Positions 13,048-26,000 of a DNA stretch of 64,000 bases are shown one piece after another. The notes under the pieces are model-generated. The model did not search any database. It had not been told where the DNA came from and saw only the letters and a program-made list of their open reading frames with translations. The DNA lies in assembly GCA_013397795.1 (NCBI GenBank), contig VZTJ01003816.1, positions 119,642 to 183,641 on the forward strand, written 5' to 3'. Made by a program: the position numbers and the translations under genes. Numbering within the stretch: position 1 is the stretch's first letter; each line of letters opens with the position of its first letter. Source of the stretch: Orthonyx spaldingii. Lineage: Eukaryota > Chordata > Aves > Passeriformes > Orthonychidae.

Positions 13048-15442
13048 CTGTAAGAAAAATTGTGTAAGGCACTGAAGCCCCTTCAGACAGGGAATGTGAT
13101 CATGGTGGCTTATAAACCAGGATGTGAAACTTCCATTTGACAGTTCCACAAGTCATTTGATACCACACAGGCAATATTGTAAGCTTGTGTTTTATTTCTC
13201 AATCCCTGACATGGGAAATGAAAGACAGTTTGAGCCCTTGGAGCTGCATTTTGAGCAAAGACAAATACTTGAAAAGGAATTCAACTAAATCATAAAACAC
13301 TAGGTTTGAAATCAGGGCAACTCTACAGAGTATTCTAGAATAGTCATTATGCTTCAAATTAACATTATCTCTTCTTATTTCAGAGCAACTTCCTTGTCCT
13401 CTGGGAATGCTCTTTGCAGGATGTCTTTGCAGGACAGTTCCTTGCAGGATGTGCTCATCTCAGAGCTGCCTGTCACTGCAATGTGCTGAAGATGAATTAG
13501 GTTTAATGTACTTCTAAGGTTGTGCTTGCTCATCCTGGCCTGTCAGCAGAACAAATTCTGCACATCTTCTGACACATCTGTAGCTGCAAAGTCCCTTTGT
13601 ATGCAGGCAGAAATACTGCAGGAAGGCCCTTTGGCACGGGCAGCATATCTAAATTCCTCGTCTGGATTAAGCTGTCCTAACTAAACTGTGTGGAGCAGGG
13701 TGTCTGTTAACAGTAAATCTTCACACTTACAGGAAAAGTAGGATACTTTTTACTTCTTGCTTTGTAGTGACTTCTGACTAGGTGTCTGTCCATAGTCTTG
13801 GTTCTTGAGAGGAAGAATTCTTAATTCTTACTGCATGGTGATGCTTGCAGGCAGGTTTAGTGTCTCAGCCCTCCTGGTTTCCACAGGAAAAGGGCATCAG
13901 ATATACATTTAAGGGCTAATAAGTACCACTGGGATATTGCATGAAGATGTTCTCTCAACCACATCATTCTCTGGGACAGAAGTTCCTACAGGGAAGAGCT
14001 ATTTCAGATGAGTGCTTCAGTGCCAATGGGAAAAACACAGGGAGAGAGTTTAAAATGGACTGAGAAGAAAAACATTTTCTTTAAACCAGCTTGCCGAGTC
14101 TCCCACATTCCATTAAGAAACATTTTATAACCTCCAGTCTTTTTAAAGCAAGAGTATGAGCTTGCCCCTCACGACATAAAGAGTAGAATTTTCTTCTACT
14201 TCTATCGGAAGACAACGTGCTTTGTGCTTTTCAGAAAGGTCCTGGTGTATTCCTGGGTCAGGAACCAAAAGTCTGAGGGGAGGGGGTGTTTAAATGCCTC
14301 ACCAGTGAGATGGGAGGAAATGCAGGAGCACAGGGATATGTTCTGTAGGGCAGAGTGAGGGCATCTAAGTAGTGGACTCTGGTTGATCGAAGCAGGAGCA
14401 CCCAGAGTTGAAGGCTCCTTGAATCCTTGTGTCCTTGAGATTCCTTATGGAGAATACATTTTGTTGGATGCCCAAAGAATGGACAGGACACTGGATTTGA
14501 AGATACTGCCAGAGATGTTTGGACAAGATGGGGAAGGTAGAGGTGAAGATACAACCTCTTTAGTTTAAAATATTCTGATTGATGGCTTTTTAGCCCCTGG
14601 AACACGGGGATATTTCACATATTCACACCCCCAAACGCTTTTCTCAGACATGGTCTTTATGGTCTCTTTCTTTTACAAGAAATTAATTTTGATATTAAAA
14701 GGGATTGAGAGAAAACTAACATGGAGGCCAAGGAGGTAGACAGCAGCAAAAGAAACCTCATCTACTCCCAACCATTTTTACTCAATTACAACACAAGCTG
14801 ACATGCTTACGTGTGGAGCCTCCCACTGATGTGGTATTCAACTGTTTAAAGGTCTGAAAGCATTTATTCTCCCTAGGCTTATTCAAATTAAACTTCTAGT
14901 CTAATAATTACATTAGAATTGAAGGGTTGTACAAGGCATCTCTGACAGATACAAAATTTGAATTCTAGTTGCTGGTTCAAAGGCATCTATTCCTTAATGA
15001 CAACTGCATCATAAGACATAGGTACCCCAAACTAATTCAGGTAGGCACTACACCACTGACTTTGTCCTAACTGCTGCTTGAGTAGTCTTTCCCAAATAAA
15101 AAAAAGAAGGTTGCCTCCCATTAGGGCTACCTTGTAACTTCTACAGTGTTTTTTGAAGATAAAAAAGTGAGAGAAAAAAACTGTTCTGCTGGGCTGATAT
15201 TAAAGTTTTCATTTGAAGCCAGCCCTGATGGCGAACTTGTCCCCAAAATCATAACATTAGTACAAGCAAATGGCTTCCTGCTACATAAAAAATACAGTCT
15301 GTAGAAGCATGGAAACTCTGCAAATGGTTTCTAAGAAATGTGACAAAGAAAACGCCTCACAGAAAGGACGTTCAGGGAAAACTCTTTAAATTTAAGGACA
15401 AACATTTCCCTGAGTCATAACTACATTTAACTTCCATATGTT

Positions 15443-15465
15443 AGAGGAGGAGGAGGAGGAGGAGG
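15443..15465. repeat. (GGA)n trinucleotide microsatellite
   Basis: About seven GGA units in a row. On the plus strand this is a purine tract. No coding context is present. Confidence 0.85.
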
Positions 15466-18400
15466 TTGTGGCATAAAGGAAATGGGAGGTTCCTCTAGTA
15501 AAAACTTCAGATGAGCAGTTGCTTCTTCAGGCATCTGCTTGTAGGATTATGCCAGACAAGAACTTTGCATCCATATGGTGCACTGCAAACAAGGCACTCG
15601 TTGCTATACAAACATCAGCTGATTTTAGCACATCTTTTGTTTGCCTTCTAGCAAACGGTAGAGAGAACCCTCTAATCTCTGCCGGGGCTTGCTGGTTCCT
15701 GCCATAATTAAAGAGGAAGCAGGAAATTAAAAGGTACTATGCTCTTCAGAGACAGGGAGAAGTTGAGGCAGTGAACGATTGTGACTTGCTAAGACCACAC
15801 AAGAGGGAGAGATCTCTCAGGCTTCTGTTCCTAGTTTGCAGTCCTCATTGGGAGAGATAGGACTTCCTGCATTAAAACCAGGATTGCTCTGCATAAAGCA
15901 TCATGAAACTTGGAAAGTGGATCATTGAACCCAGTGGATGTCTGGATAACCTCCTGGCTACCTGTGCCCCTTTGGCACACGGGGACACAGGCAAAGGATG
16001 TCTTACAGCTCAGCTCCTCAGAGTAAGCCACCCTGGGCTTGGGCACAAGTAGGCTGCATGCCTTCTTCTTCAGTGACTTAATGTGTAGCACTTTTAATTG
16101 AGGGACTTAAAATTATCAACTCTGAGTGCTCAGGTTGGTAGAGCTCCTTTGAAGAACACTGGTCCTACAGGGGTTTTGATAAGGATGTTTTAAAGCACAG
16201 TGCTGTAGTTGAAATATTTGTTTACAGTGAGACAAATCTTGCTGCTGCTTGGCTACAGACAGATAATGATTTTTACCCAGTAATCTGGGTGACTTTAAAA
16301 ATAGAGAAGTAAACCCCAAAACAACACAACCCCCTCCCCCCAAAGAACAACAACAAAAAACCAAACCCACAAATCTGCAACAGTTGGAATAGCTCTAGCT
16401 TGAAATTTTATTAGACTTCTGAATAAGCATGTTTGTGTGTTATCTTCTTTTATAAGGGCTGAATATCCTTGCTTCCAAGGGAAAAGAACATCTTATGGAT
16501 GTCCCAGCCAGCACAGAACTGTGCCGCGCAGAAAAAGTGCCCTTGCAAAAGAAAGGAGCGAGGCAGAAGCAGAATGAAACATCAGCCAGTAACCTAAGGA
16601 TCATAGTAAACTGAAATGCAACTGGCCAGACTTTGCTCTCCATTTCACTGGCATTGGTTTGTGTGGTCAACCTGTTGCAGAAGTTTCTAGATTACAGACT
16701 TTAAGACACAAGTCATCTGTTCAGCCTTAAGAAAAACTATCCCATAGTGCTGTGACTGTGGTGAAAGGGGTCCTCTGTCAGGAAAACAGTATTTTTGTGC
16801 CAATTTTGTTTGTCTGTTTTTAATACCTGTGTTGAGACTTCAAGTGCCACTTGGTTGTTTTTCTTTGATGGAGACTTTTGAAACAGAATAATGCAAGATG
16901 CTTTTTGATTTGTGGAGCTGAGTGCATCTAAAATCATCTAGATGGCTGAGAGCCAGATGCAGTCTTCTTTAGTCACAAAAGTATTGCCATCTCTCGTGAC
17001 TTAACTGCAATGTTTTTTTGACATATGCTGCCTTTCTGCAGCCCTGACTGATGGCAGCAGACACTGTGAGAATCTCAGCTTTGTTTGAAAGCCCATGGAG
17101 ATGTGTGTTCAGTCACCCTGACTAGGCAGAGAAGTTTGAAAACTTTATGCAGATGTGTTCTGAAACCTCACACACAAATAGAAGAATCTTAATAGCTGAA
17201 ATAGGAGTGCAGGAATTCCCTTCCACCTTCCTCTGTTTTTTACTCTAGTCCCAGGGCATTTTCTCTATCATCCACACTTTGCACTTGTATAGCTGCTCCA
17301 AGTGAATGATTTTAAGCATTTCTCTGACCTTAATAAAGCCTTCTCCTTGTATCTCAGTGTAAGATGATAAGCAACTCCAAACTGATGGAAGCTTTTCAAA
17401 GTTTATATAATAAATAGCAGGAGAATTAGGAAGAGATGCTGGAAAACTAGGATCAAAGCCTCCTGCTGCCAGCAGCAGCTCACTGTGGTTCATTTTGAGA
17501 CACAATTACTAGAGAACATTGTGATGTTACTTCAGACCTTTACGCCAGCCTGACTTCAAGGTTAAATATTGAAATGTATGTATTTATTCTGGATGCTAAT
17601 TAACTGTTGGTGTAGACACACTTGGACTTCAGAACTGTCACTGATTTGCTCTGTGCACATAAACACAATCCTTGCAGTGGTATTCATATTAAAACTGTTC
17701 TCTTTAGCAGTTAAAATTCACTGGGAGTACATTGGAACATTCATGAGAATTGGTATGAATGACACCACAAGTCACATTATGAGTCCCTAGGAGATGCAAA
17801 AAGGCAGGGAGGTGCTGTCTTCCTATCACAGGATGAAAATTACTAAACACTCTCTATCTAACTAGTGAAGCAATTAACTTTTTTCCCTTTCTAAACAGAT
17901 TTTAAGACCACTGCTCAAAAAGGCTCAAGCTCTTCTCCAAATCACCTGTATCTTTTTCATATACAAAAATGTGAAAATATGTTGAGGGAAAACTTCCACA
18001 AAAAAATAGAAAACGTGACATTCTAGATCTGTAAACATCTGTATATTTGCTAGAGATCAGACTTTTATCACTTGCTATAGGTGTAAAATTAATATGCCTC
18101 AAATCAATATAAACACTAATTTCATGCCCTTGCAAGCCACAGGGGAAATGCTGAATCAATGCAGCTTTTGGAAAGCTGTGAACAAAGCAAAGGTTTGAGC
18201 AGGAAAAGTCTGACACAAAGGCATCCAGTGTGGAAGGATGTGTCCCCAGGAACATCAGCACAGCTGTAAGACCCCCCTCCCACTGTTCTTCAGCAAAGGG
18301 ATTTCTCGAAGGGAACAGGAAAAAAAGAGATACTAAGGGGAGGCAGTGGCAATCCATCAAAAACTTCCTTTGTAACAGTGCACAGAACGCCTAGGACAGA

Positions 18401-19874
18401 CCCAGGGCATTTCAGACCCTTAAACTCCTGTGCACAGGGACAAATGCTGAAGGGGAGTTTTGTTTCACCCAGCAGATACGCCAGGCAATAGAATGAGTAA
18501 CTTAACACTTGCATAGGCTGGTGATGCTGCCCTATAAATCGTAGCTGTCTTCAGTTCCACAGACTTAGGGCTTAAGCAAACAAGGCACAGTTTAATGAAG
18601 ATATCATAACATATAGGATCAGAAACTACATACCAACCCATGACTATTTTTTTTCCCTTGGTTTTCTCTTAGTAATGGACAAACCAAAGTCCAAGTGTGG
18701 ACATAGTCCCAGGGTTTTAGGATTCTGCAAGATTGAAATTGACCTTATTCTCACTGGGATAACAAATTTTTCATCATGGAAATTTTGAACAAGGTGAAAA
18801 ATGCCATTCAGACAGTTTGCTTTAGTATTGCAGCACTGAAGCAGAAAGTGGAGGAAACTGGAGGGAAGGGCAGAGGAAGTTACTTTATAAAGAAAAATTG
18901 CATTAAACTCACTTTCTGAGTGAAGATGAAATTGAAGTTGCCCTTAAAGGAATTATTTGCCCCCAGCTTGTTTCAGCAGCAGACGAACTTCAGAGCACTC
19001 ATTTATTCACTTGTTGCTTTGTGGGGAAAACACAGCAGAAGAGACAATTGTCAAGTGCTGTATCAGGCTCTGACTTTGGGTAAAACCAAATAAAAACTCA
19101 TGTCAGTGTTGTGTCATTCACTGCATGTGCATAATGATCATCTATGCTGTGTCCCCACAGAGCAAATGCATTTTTTAATATAAATTTCCTAGTTAAAACT
19201 GCACTAATGGTGTTAGATGGTGCCTATGTTGGTGGTAAATGCGTTGAGCTTTGATGGTGAGATACTTTTCACCCCTAATCTAAGCAAGGCGCCAACAAAT
19301 CCATCAGAGGAGATTTATTTAAAAGATTCATCACACTGCTGCCCCTGCTGCAATAAAACAGGCTATAAAGTTCCACCACAGCTAAATAGCAGTGTCCTGC
19401 TGAGCTGATGTAAATGCCAGTGCACGGAGTGCCCCACGCTCATCGCTTGGGGCAGCCTAAACTGGAGTCTGGGGATAAACAAAGGCTTCCTCATTGCTCT
19501 GCAAGTGCTAACCCTTGGGAAGGCATCTGGATCACTAATTCTTTAAAGAATCTTTAGGGCATTTAGCTAAGACAAACATCTAGAAGTAAGATGAACACCC
19601 AAAATTAATTTAATGCACTGACAACAGTTTCTAGGGCTACTGCTACATGTTATATACTCAGGGTATTAGAATTGCTTCCCAAGCTGCTCACTGTCCTCAC
19701 TTAAACATGATATTCCAGCCCGGCACTAAAAAGCCTTAAAAAAAGTAAAAATCAAGAAGCCGCAAGCAACTGATCTTCAACTGAAGTGGATGAAAAAATA
19801 ACTCTTTTGGAATGGCTTCTATACAGTACAATAGATAAAATAGAAAAATAAATGATGCCTTTATGGAGGCAGGC

Positions 19875-19888
19875 TTTTTTTTTTTTTT
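19875..19888. repeat. Poly-T tract (14 bases)
   Basis: Fourteen consecutive T followed by CTTCAGCAC. It looks like a polypyrimidine tract plus AG, but no supported exon follows it. Confidence 0.75.
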
Positions 19889-20050
19889 CTTCAGCACTTT
19901 TGTTTTTTAAACTCATAAGTAGCCCATATAAACCCCTTGTTCTGCTTGAAAACTGGAATTTTTTTGCAGGACTGCAGGCTCTGCCCAGGCTGCTCAAAAG
20001 ACATCGGATATATGAGGCCGCAACCCCAACTGCCACGAGATGATTGGAGA

Positions 20051-20081
20051 TATATATATATATCTGTGTGTGCATATATAT
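20051..20081. repeat. (TA)n/(TG)n microsatellite
   Basis: A TATATATATATAT run, a short TGTGTG block and a second TATATAT run. A likely polymorphic dinucleotide locus inside the RERG intron. Confidence 0.85.
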
Positions 20082-23000
20082 CCATCTCCCTCTGTGTTTA
20101 TAGTTACTGTATTAAAGTTAAACCTTCTCCTGGACCAGTGAGGTATAACCCAAAGCACAGGACTGAGGGCTGTTTGTGCTGGTGAGATGAACTGACAGCC
20201 CTTGAGACAGGAGATCTCCACTTATCCATAGGGTAACCACCCCACAGGCAGCAGCAGGAGGGAGCTATCCCTTCGCCAATGTCTGGTGACACTGCTCTGT
20301 AGGGAACTGCCTCTAACTGGGTGAGCTGGATTCATTCCTTATTTCTAGTTGCACTGGATGGAGAAAAAATACAGAGTATAAAAAGCTCCATCAAAGCCCA
20401 AGCACGGAGGAAAGAAAGTTTCATAGTGATGTGCAGAGATGAGGTAAAGCAACTGCGATTTTGCCACTAATCTCTTATGCTGGGAGCTGCATTATTTTAG
20501 CTTCCAGAACTGCTTCCCGAGACAAATTTGTTTCAGATAAGCTAATGGAAAGGCAAACTCAATCCTAAATTGCTGTTGGCTCTTCATTTCTTGGGACTTT
20601 TGTCTCTCGTGCACTTCATTACTTCTTCAGAGTGTCTGTGCCCAATTTCTTTCCCTGCACAGCTTCTTGAATAGAAAGTGTCCTGTATCTAGGGCTGGGA
20701 TGTCTTCCATTGTGATAAACTCATGAGGAGAACTTAACTTCTAAACTCATGAGGAAAATTTCAGCATGTGAAACACAGCTTGGAACTTCCAGAGGCATTG
20801 GCTTGCTACCAAACAGAGGTACACTTTCAGGCATAGCAAAAGCATGCCCTTGCTGACATGCTGACCTCACTCTTGTCATATTTTGTGTTCCTGCTTTGGG
20901 GACTGATAATACTAGAACACCTGGGCAAAGTTGTTACAAGAATATTTTTTAACAGAGACACACAGTTATTTTTTTTCCCTGACCTTGCTCTTAGAAATGT
21001 CTGTATTGCTTCTGCAGACATCTTCCGGTAAAGAAAGCAGCTTGGTGCAGACACTCAGCATGGAAATGTCAAGTCTGAATAGTTAAACCTAAGCAATGTC
21101 CTAAGAAACTCAGAAGGACCCTGGTACTACCCTACCATTATTTAAGGCTATGTTAAGGAATTTTGCTTCCAGTTCCACCTGTCAGACTGAAAACTGAGGC
21201 TTATCCTGACAGATGACACTCACTCCTGTCAGAGAAAGAAATGCAGAGGAGCCACACTGACTTCACTTACACAGGCCAGCACTTTGAGGCAGCACAGCTA
21301 AATAGCTCCTGTTATTGAACCTATGATCCTGATATGTTGTGTGCTAGTCATTAGCACTGTCTCCTAATTATTTTAATTGCCAAAGCTCTTACCAAAACAC
21401 CTCTTCTTTTCTTTTTTTTTTTCCTCCGAGCAGTCCAAGCCAGGCTCATTAGAAGTACCACATTGCTATTGAAAAGAAAACCTCTGAAACTGTGGGCATA
21501 TTCTTGCAGTCCTGTGCTTAGGAACCTTCTACTAGGTGCTTGTATCTAGGAGATGAAGAGAGAAGGTTATGGTAAGCCTGTATTTATGTGACTGAAAGAT
21601 ACAACTTGCTGATAGGGGCAGTTTGAATCGTGCAGACAGCAGGAAGAGTCCTTGGTCCAAGAAGTCAGGGTCTAGATTGAGCTGGAATGGTCTGGGTTAG
21701 ACTCCTGCCTTAGATCACCTTGGTGTCTGTTCCTTTGTGGTTTTATCCAGTGTGTCCTCAGTATGTGAAATCCATGCTACTGCAAGGGTATGTTAGTGCT
21801 GTGCTATATAAAGTCTAGTGGTGTTGCAAGGCAGGGGTGGAAGAAATGTGTGAACTATAACTTCTTCTGATGATGTGGTTTTAGAGAATTTGTAGGAAGT
21901 GCTCCAAATTTTGAATGAAAGACAACGCAGCACCTATGACTGAGGAAACAGCACACCATGCCTCTCCTGGGTCTGTGGTTTTGCCCTTACAATGCTTGCT
22001 TTTAAACTGCATTTTGTCTTTCAATTCATTATATTACTTTCTGAGAGGCTGCTAACATTGGTTGTGGGGCCGCCCCAGACATCCCCTCTCCTCCCTGGGA
22101 GGAGGGAGAGTGAGCACGGTCCATGGCATGAGTGATGCTGCTCCTGATGGCCCTGTTCCAAAGCCTACAGAAATAAACACAGGCTTTTTTCATGTATTTT
22201 CAGATGTCAACCTCCTATCTGTGAGGGCCACAGCATTTGTTCAGGACACTGCACAAGGTTATTTAGTCTAGTACTTTGTGGAGCCTTGAATTAATCTTTA
22301 ATTTTCCATAACTAATGTTCTTTATTAGCTTTGCAAAGAATTCTCTGAAATTTTCATCTAGTTTTGAGGAGTTGTAACTAAAGCTCACCTTTTGTGACTT
22401 TGCTTTTTCATCTTCCAAGAGTGTTTTTTCTTTCTAAAACTGCTTCTAGATTTCCTCTTTGATATGTGCAGATCTCCTCTGTGCAAGCTTTTTATTTGCC
22501 AGTGTGTTTTCAAATCTTACACCTTGTTCAGATGTAAAAATATTCATGTTAGCATGGGTCACTGGAAAGCTCTCTATTTTTGTTCTTATCTCCATGTGAG
22601 AAAATTGCATCTGTATTCTGCTCTTCCATGTGCTCCTGTTAGTCCCTGTTCTTGCAAATAAGTCACTGCTGCACAAATTGTGCTGTTCATTTTAATGAGT
22701 TCAAATGCATAAAATTTGGATGTTCTCATTAACATCCCTGCAGCGCAGTCCAAATATTGACTCAGCGAACGCTTTCAACCTAGTGCCATAAAGTTATATG
22801 TTAAATAAAACAAATACAGAAAGTTATATAATTTTTTTCTTAACTACTTAATATTAAATCTCAAAAAAATATTTCATAACAGTATTATGAACATCATCTG
22901 CCTCATAAAATGAGGAGGGGGCTCCACGTGGTTAGTGTGTAGAAATAAACACATATATGGAATAGAAACACTACTAAGAAAAAGGGAAGTGGCCCAGAGG

Positions 23001-26000
23001 AGAGGATCATGACTATAGCAGTGTTTTAGCTCAAGGGGAAAAAAAAAATCCACTAAGCACCAGGGAAAGATTCTTAATTTAATATACTCATGGTCAACAA
23101 GATCATATTTTTCAAGTCAGGAAGGGTTATTGTAGCCATCTACTCTGACCCCCTTGCAATGAAGGACATAAAATGTTTGTCACTGGAGAAATTATTTAAT
23201 GAGGAATAAAATCCTAGAGTGTTCATGAGGTACCTAGAATTGGACAGGTTCTGCACTGCTGAGAGTAGGAGGCTAGAGAACCCTGCACTGGCTAGAGGGT
23301 ACAACAGGGTACAACAGTGCAGACAGACAGATATCTCACATTTGTGCCAGTTTCTCCAGGCTCATCTAATATTGAAGTGCAGTGCCAAGTGCACCACCTG
23401 TGTGACAATATTTAGGCAGCAGGGTTTTCTTTCAAACGCATGGGCTGAGGGAGCTGCTGTGATTTAGTTTCTGGAGACACAGGAGGCATAAGTCCTCCTA
23501 CAGTAAGGTGGTGAATAGCACTTGCTTTACTGGTACGGTTTTTCTTTTTTTAGAAGCAGTGGCTATGATGTGCTGAGGGATACAGGGGTAAACTGAAGGT
23601 GGAACAGTCACTAGGCTTTATACAAGAGACAGCCCCCATTCCCATAGGACCCAGCCCCTCCATGCATTCCTGCACTTTTCTAGGCTACTTTGCGGGTTTC
23701 ACTGGGACACTACACTCCTTGCTTCTCAGAAAGCCTGCAATCCAACTGGGAACTAGAGAATGCCATTCTGTGCTCCAAGCTTCAGGAAGCTAAGTTTTCC
23801 TACAGGTCAATACTCATACTGGGAAAAAAAACAAACAAAACCCACCACATTCATTCTGTTCTCCAAATACAAGAGCAGTATCATTAAAAGCATCCTTAAG
23901 ACACTTCAGAAACTGTAGAGGTGCAGTTGGATTAGCCCTTACAAAGAGACCCAGGTGCAGAACTACTCTCACTGGTTTAGTATTCTGGGAGGCACACTGA
24001 GCATCCTCTGTTCGTGACTGGCCTGCAAACTTTTTTCTAGAAGAACAGTTTGAGATCTGAGAGCACTTTTGCAATCAGCAGGTTCAAAGGGTTCTGAAAT
24101 GCTCCATGAAATATACGTTTAGAATGTCACAAGACTGTAGAGCCCTGACTTCTTAAGAGTCACCTGCTGAAGTGAACAGAGAAGTCCTGGAATTGCACAA
24201 TGACTTAGTACTCTTAACACATGATGTCAGATTGCTCATGTTTGAAACGAAAGCCTTTTTTCAATCCTCTGTTGTGTTATCCATAACAAAAGCATTTTAA
24301 CCTTCACCAAGAGCAACAGTATTAATGGGAATGAACAGAAAATAACAGTGCACAACAAAGCTTCAAGGTGTTTTCATCATGAGCATGTTTCCCTAAGCTC
24401 TGTTCCAACTCCTGCTGTTGGTCATTTTATTTTCCCTGACTTTTTGAACCACATGCCTGTCAGCCACCTCCTGTGCAGAAACTAGAGTTAGGATCTAAGG
24501 TGGTAATGTACTGTTTTAACTCAGCTGTGAAGGTCATTCTCTTCCATTGAGTCCCCTACTTCTATTGGCAGCCAGTCCCTGTCTGTGCTGTGGCACTGGG
24601 AACAGAAATTAATACTTCCAGTGCTCTGATGTGCAAAGTTCCTCAGACTGGATGATACTAACATTTTCAAAGTTTATTAGAAGGCACCATTTAATAAATG
24701 TTTAGCAATTGAAGAAATGCTATAAAATGAGCCATGCAGAATTATTTCAGATGATAAAAAAGTCTTTTGGATACAGCCCTAATGTGAGGTGATATATATG
24801 ATACTGAACATGAAATTAGTCCTAATAACACTGAAACTTTGTCCAGCTGTGTGTGGAGACCTGCAGGCAAATTACACTACTTTTCATACCTGTAATGTTA
24901 GAATTTAAGAAACTGCTCAAAGGTTCATCTGTATTTTCCGTGGTCTGTCTCTTGGCTCATCTTTACAGGGATGTCAAACTATCCTGCTCCAGAGCTGATG
25001 CTGATTGTACCATGAGCATCAGCAGCTGCATGTGATTTTGCAGATAAATATACATCGTAGCTGCTAGAGCTGCTTAGGAAAAAGGCAACTTTACTGAGGC
25101 TTCTTCATGAAAAGAAATAGGATAAAGAAATGCCTATATATGTTGGTGTTTTTTTCTGTAGAGGGAGACTAGGAAAACAGAACAGGCAAAGCTCCTTTCT
25201 TAGTTGAGAATCCAATGTATCTGCCTTTTCAAGAAGGAAAGAGTGGAAATAGAGTATGATCTTTTCTGTGGAATCCTAGAAGTCTGCAGAACTATACATA
25301 AGACCTGTTCAAACTATAGAAGTATTTCTTACAGTACAGGCTCCCAAACTCCTCCCAATCTGCACTGAGCACTATGTGAATTTCCACCACAGTGGTACAG
25401 AGTTAAATCTCAGGGGCCTCTTTCATGCTGGATCCTAAATAGCAAATTAATGAAGAAAACAGTCATATTGAGTATGTTTAAAATAGAGGTAGCTTGTTTT
25501 CATGAGAGAGGCTATTTCAGATGCCAGGTCAAAAACTGCAAACAAAATTTGCCAAGAAATTACCGAAGTGATACTGAGGATACATGGTGGTGGTTGGTGA
25601 GAACGACACTGGTTTAATTAAACTGAATCCTGACAAAAGAGTATTCTTGCATGAGATGTAATTATTTGAGATTACCATGGGAGACTGAAGATTAGTATAT
25701 GAATATTTGATTATCCAGGACACAGCTTACTGTATTATCTTGAGACCTACTATGCTACAGTAGATAAAGGTCAAATTTTCTTAATTGGAGTTAAATTTTT
25801 TGAAACCTTGCCTTGAGGCAGATCTAACAGACCAAGTCATATTGTGGATCACTATTAAATTATTTCGTATTGGAAATCAGCCTGGAGGAGAATCAACTCC
25901 AGTGCATGTAACCACAAGAATCCAGTTGGGTTAAGCAGCAGTGCTTGGCAGCACAGACTGTGCCACTGAGGCTGGTTAACAAGGTGTTTGTTTTGGCACT

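Noticed and set aside
17902..18360. 152-codon minus-strand ORF
   Set aside because: Intronic, no homology recognised, length within the chance range.
23110..23215. Stretch resembling an ancient sauropsid CR1-like end (ATCTACTCTGACCCCCTTGC)
   Set aside because: Only one short block matches from memory; too degraded to support a repeat call.
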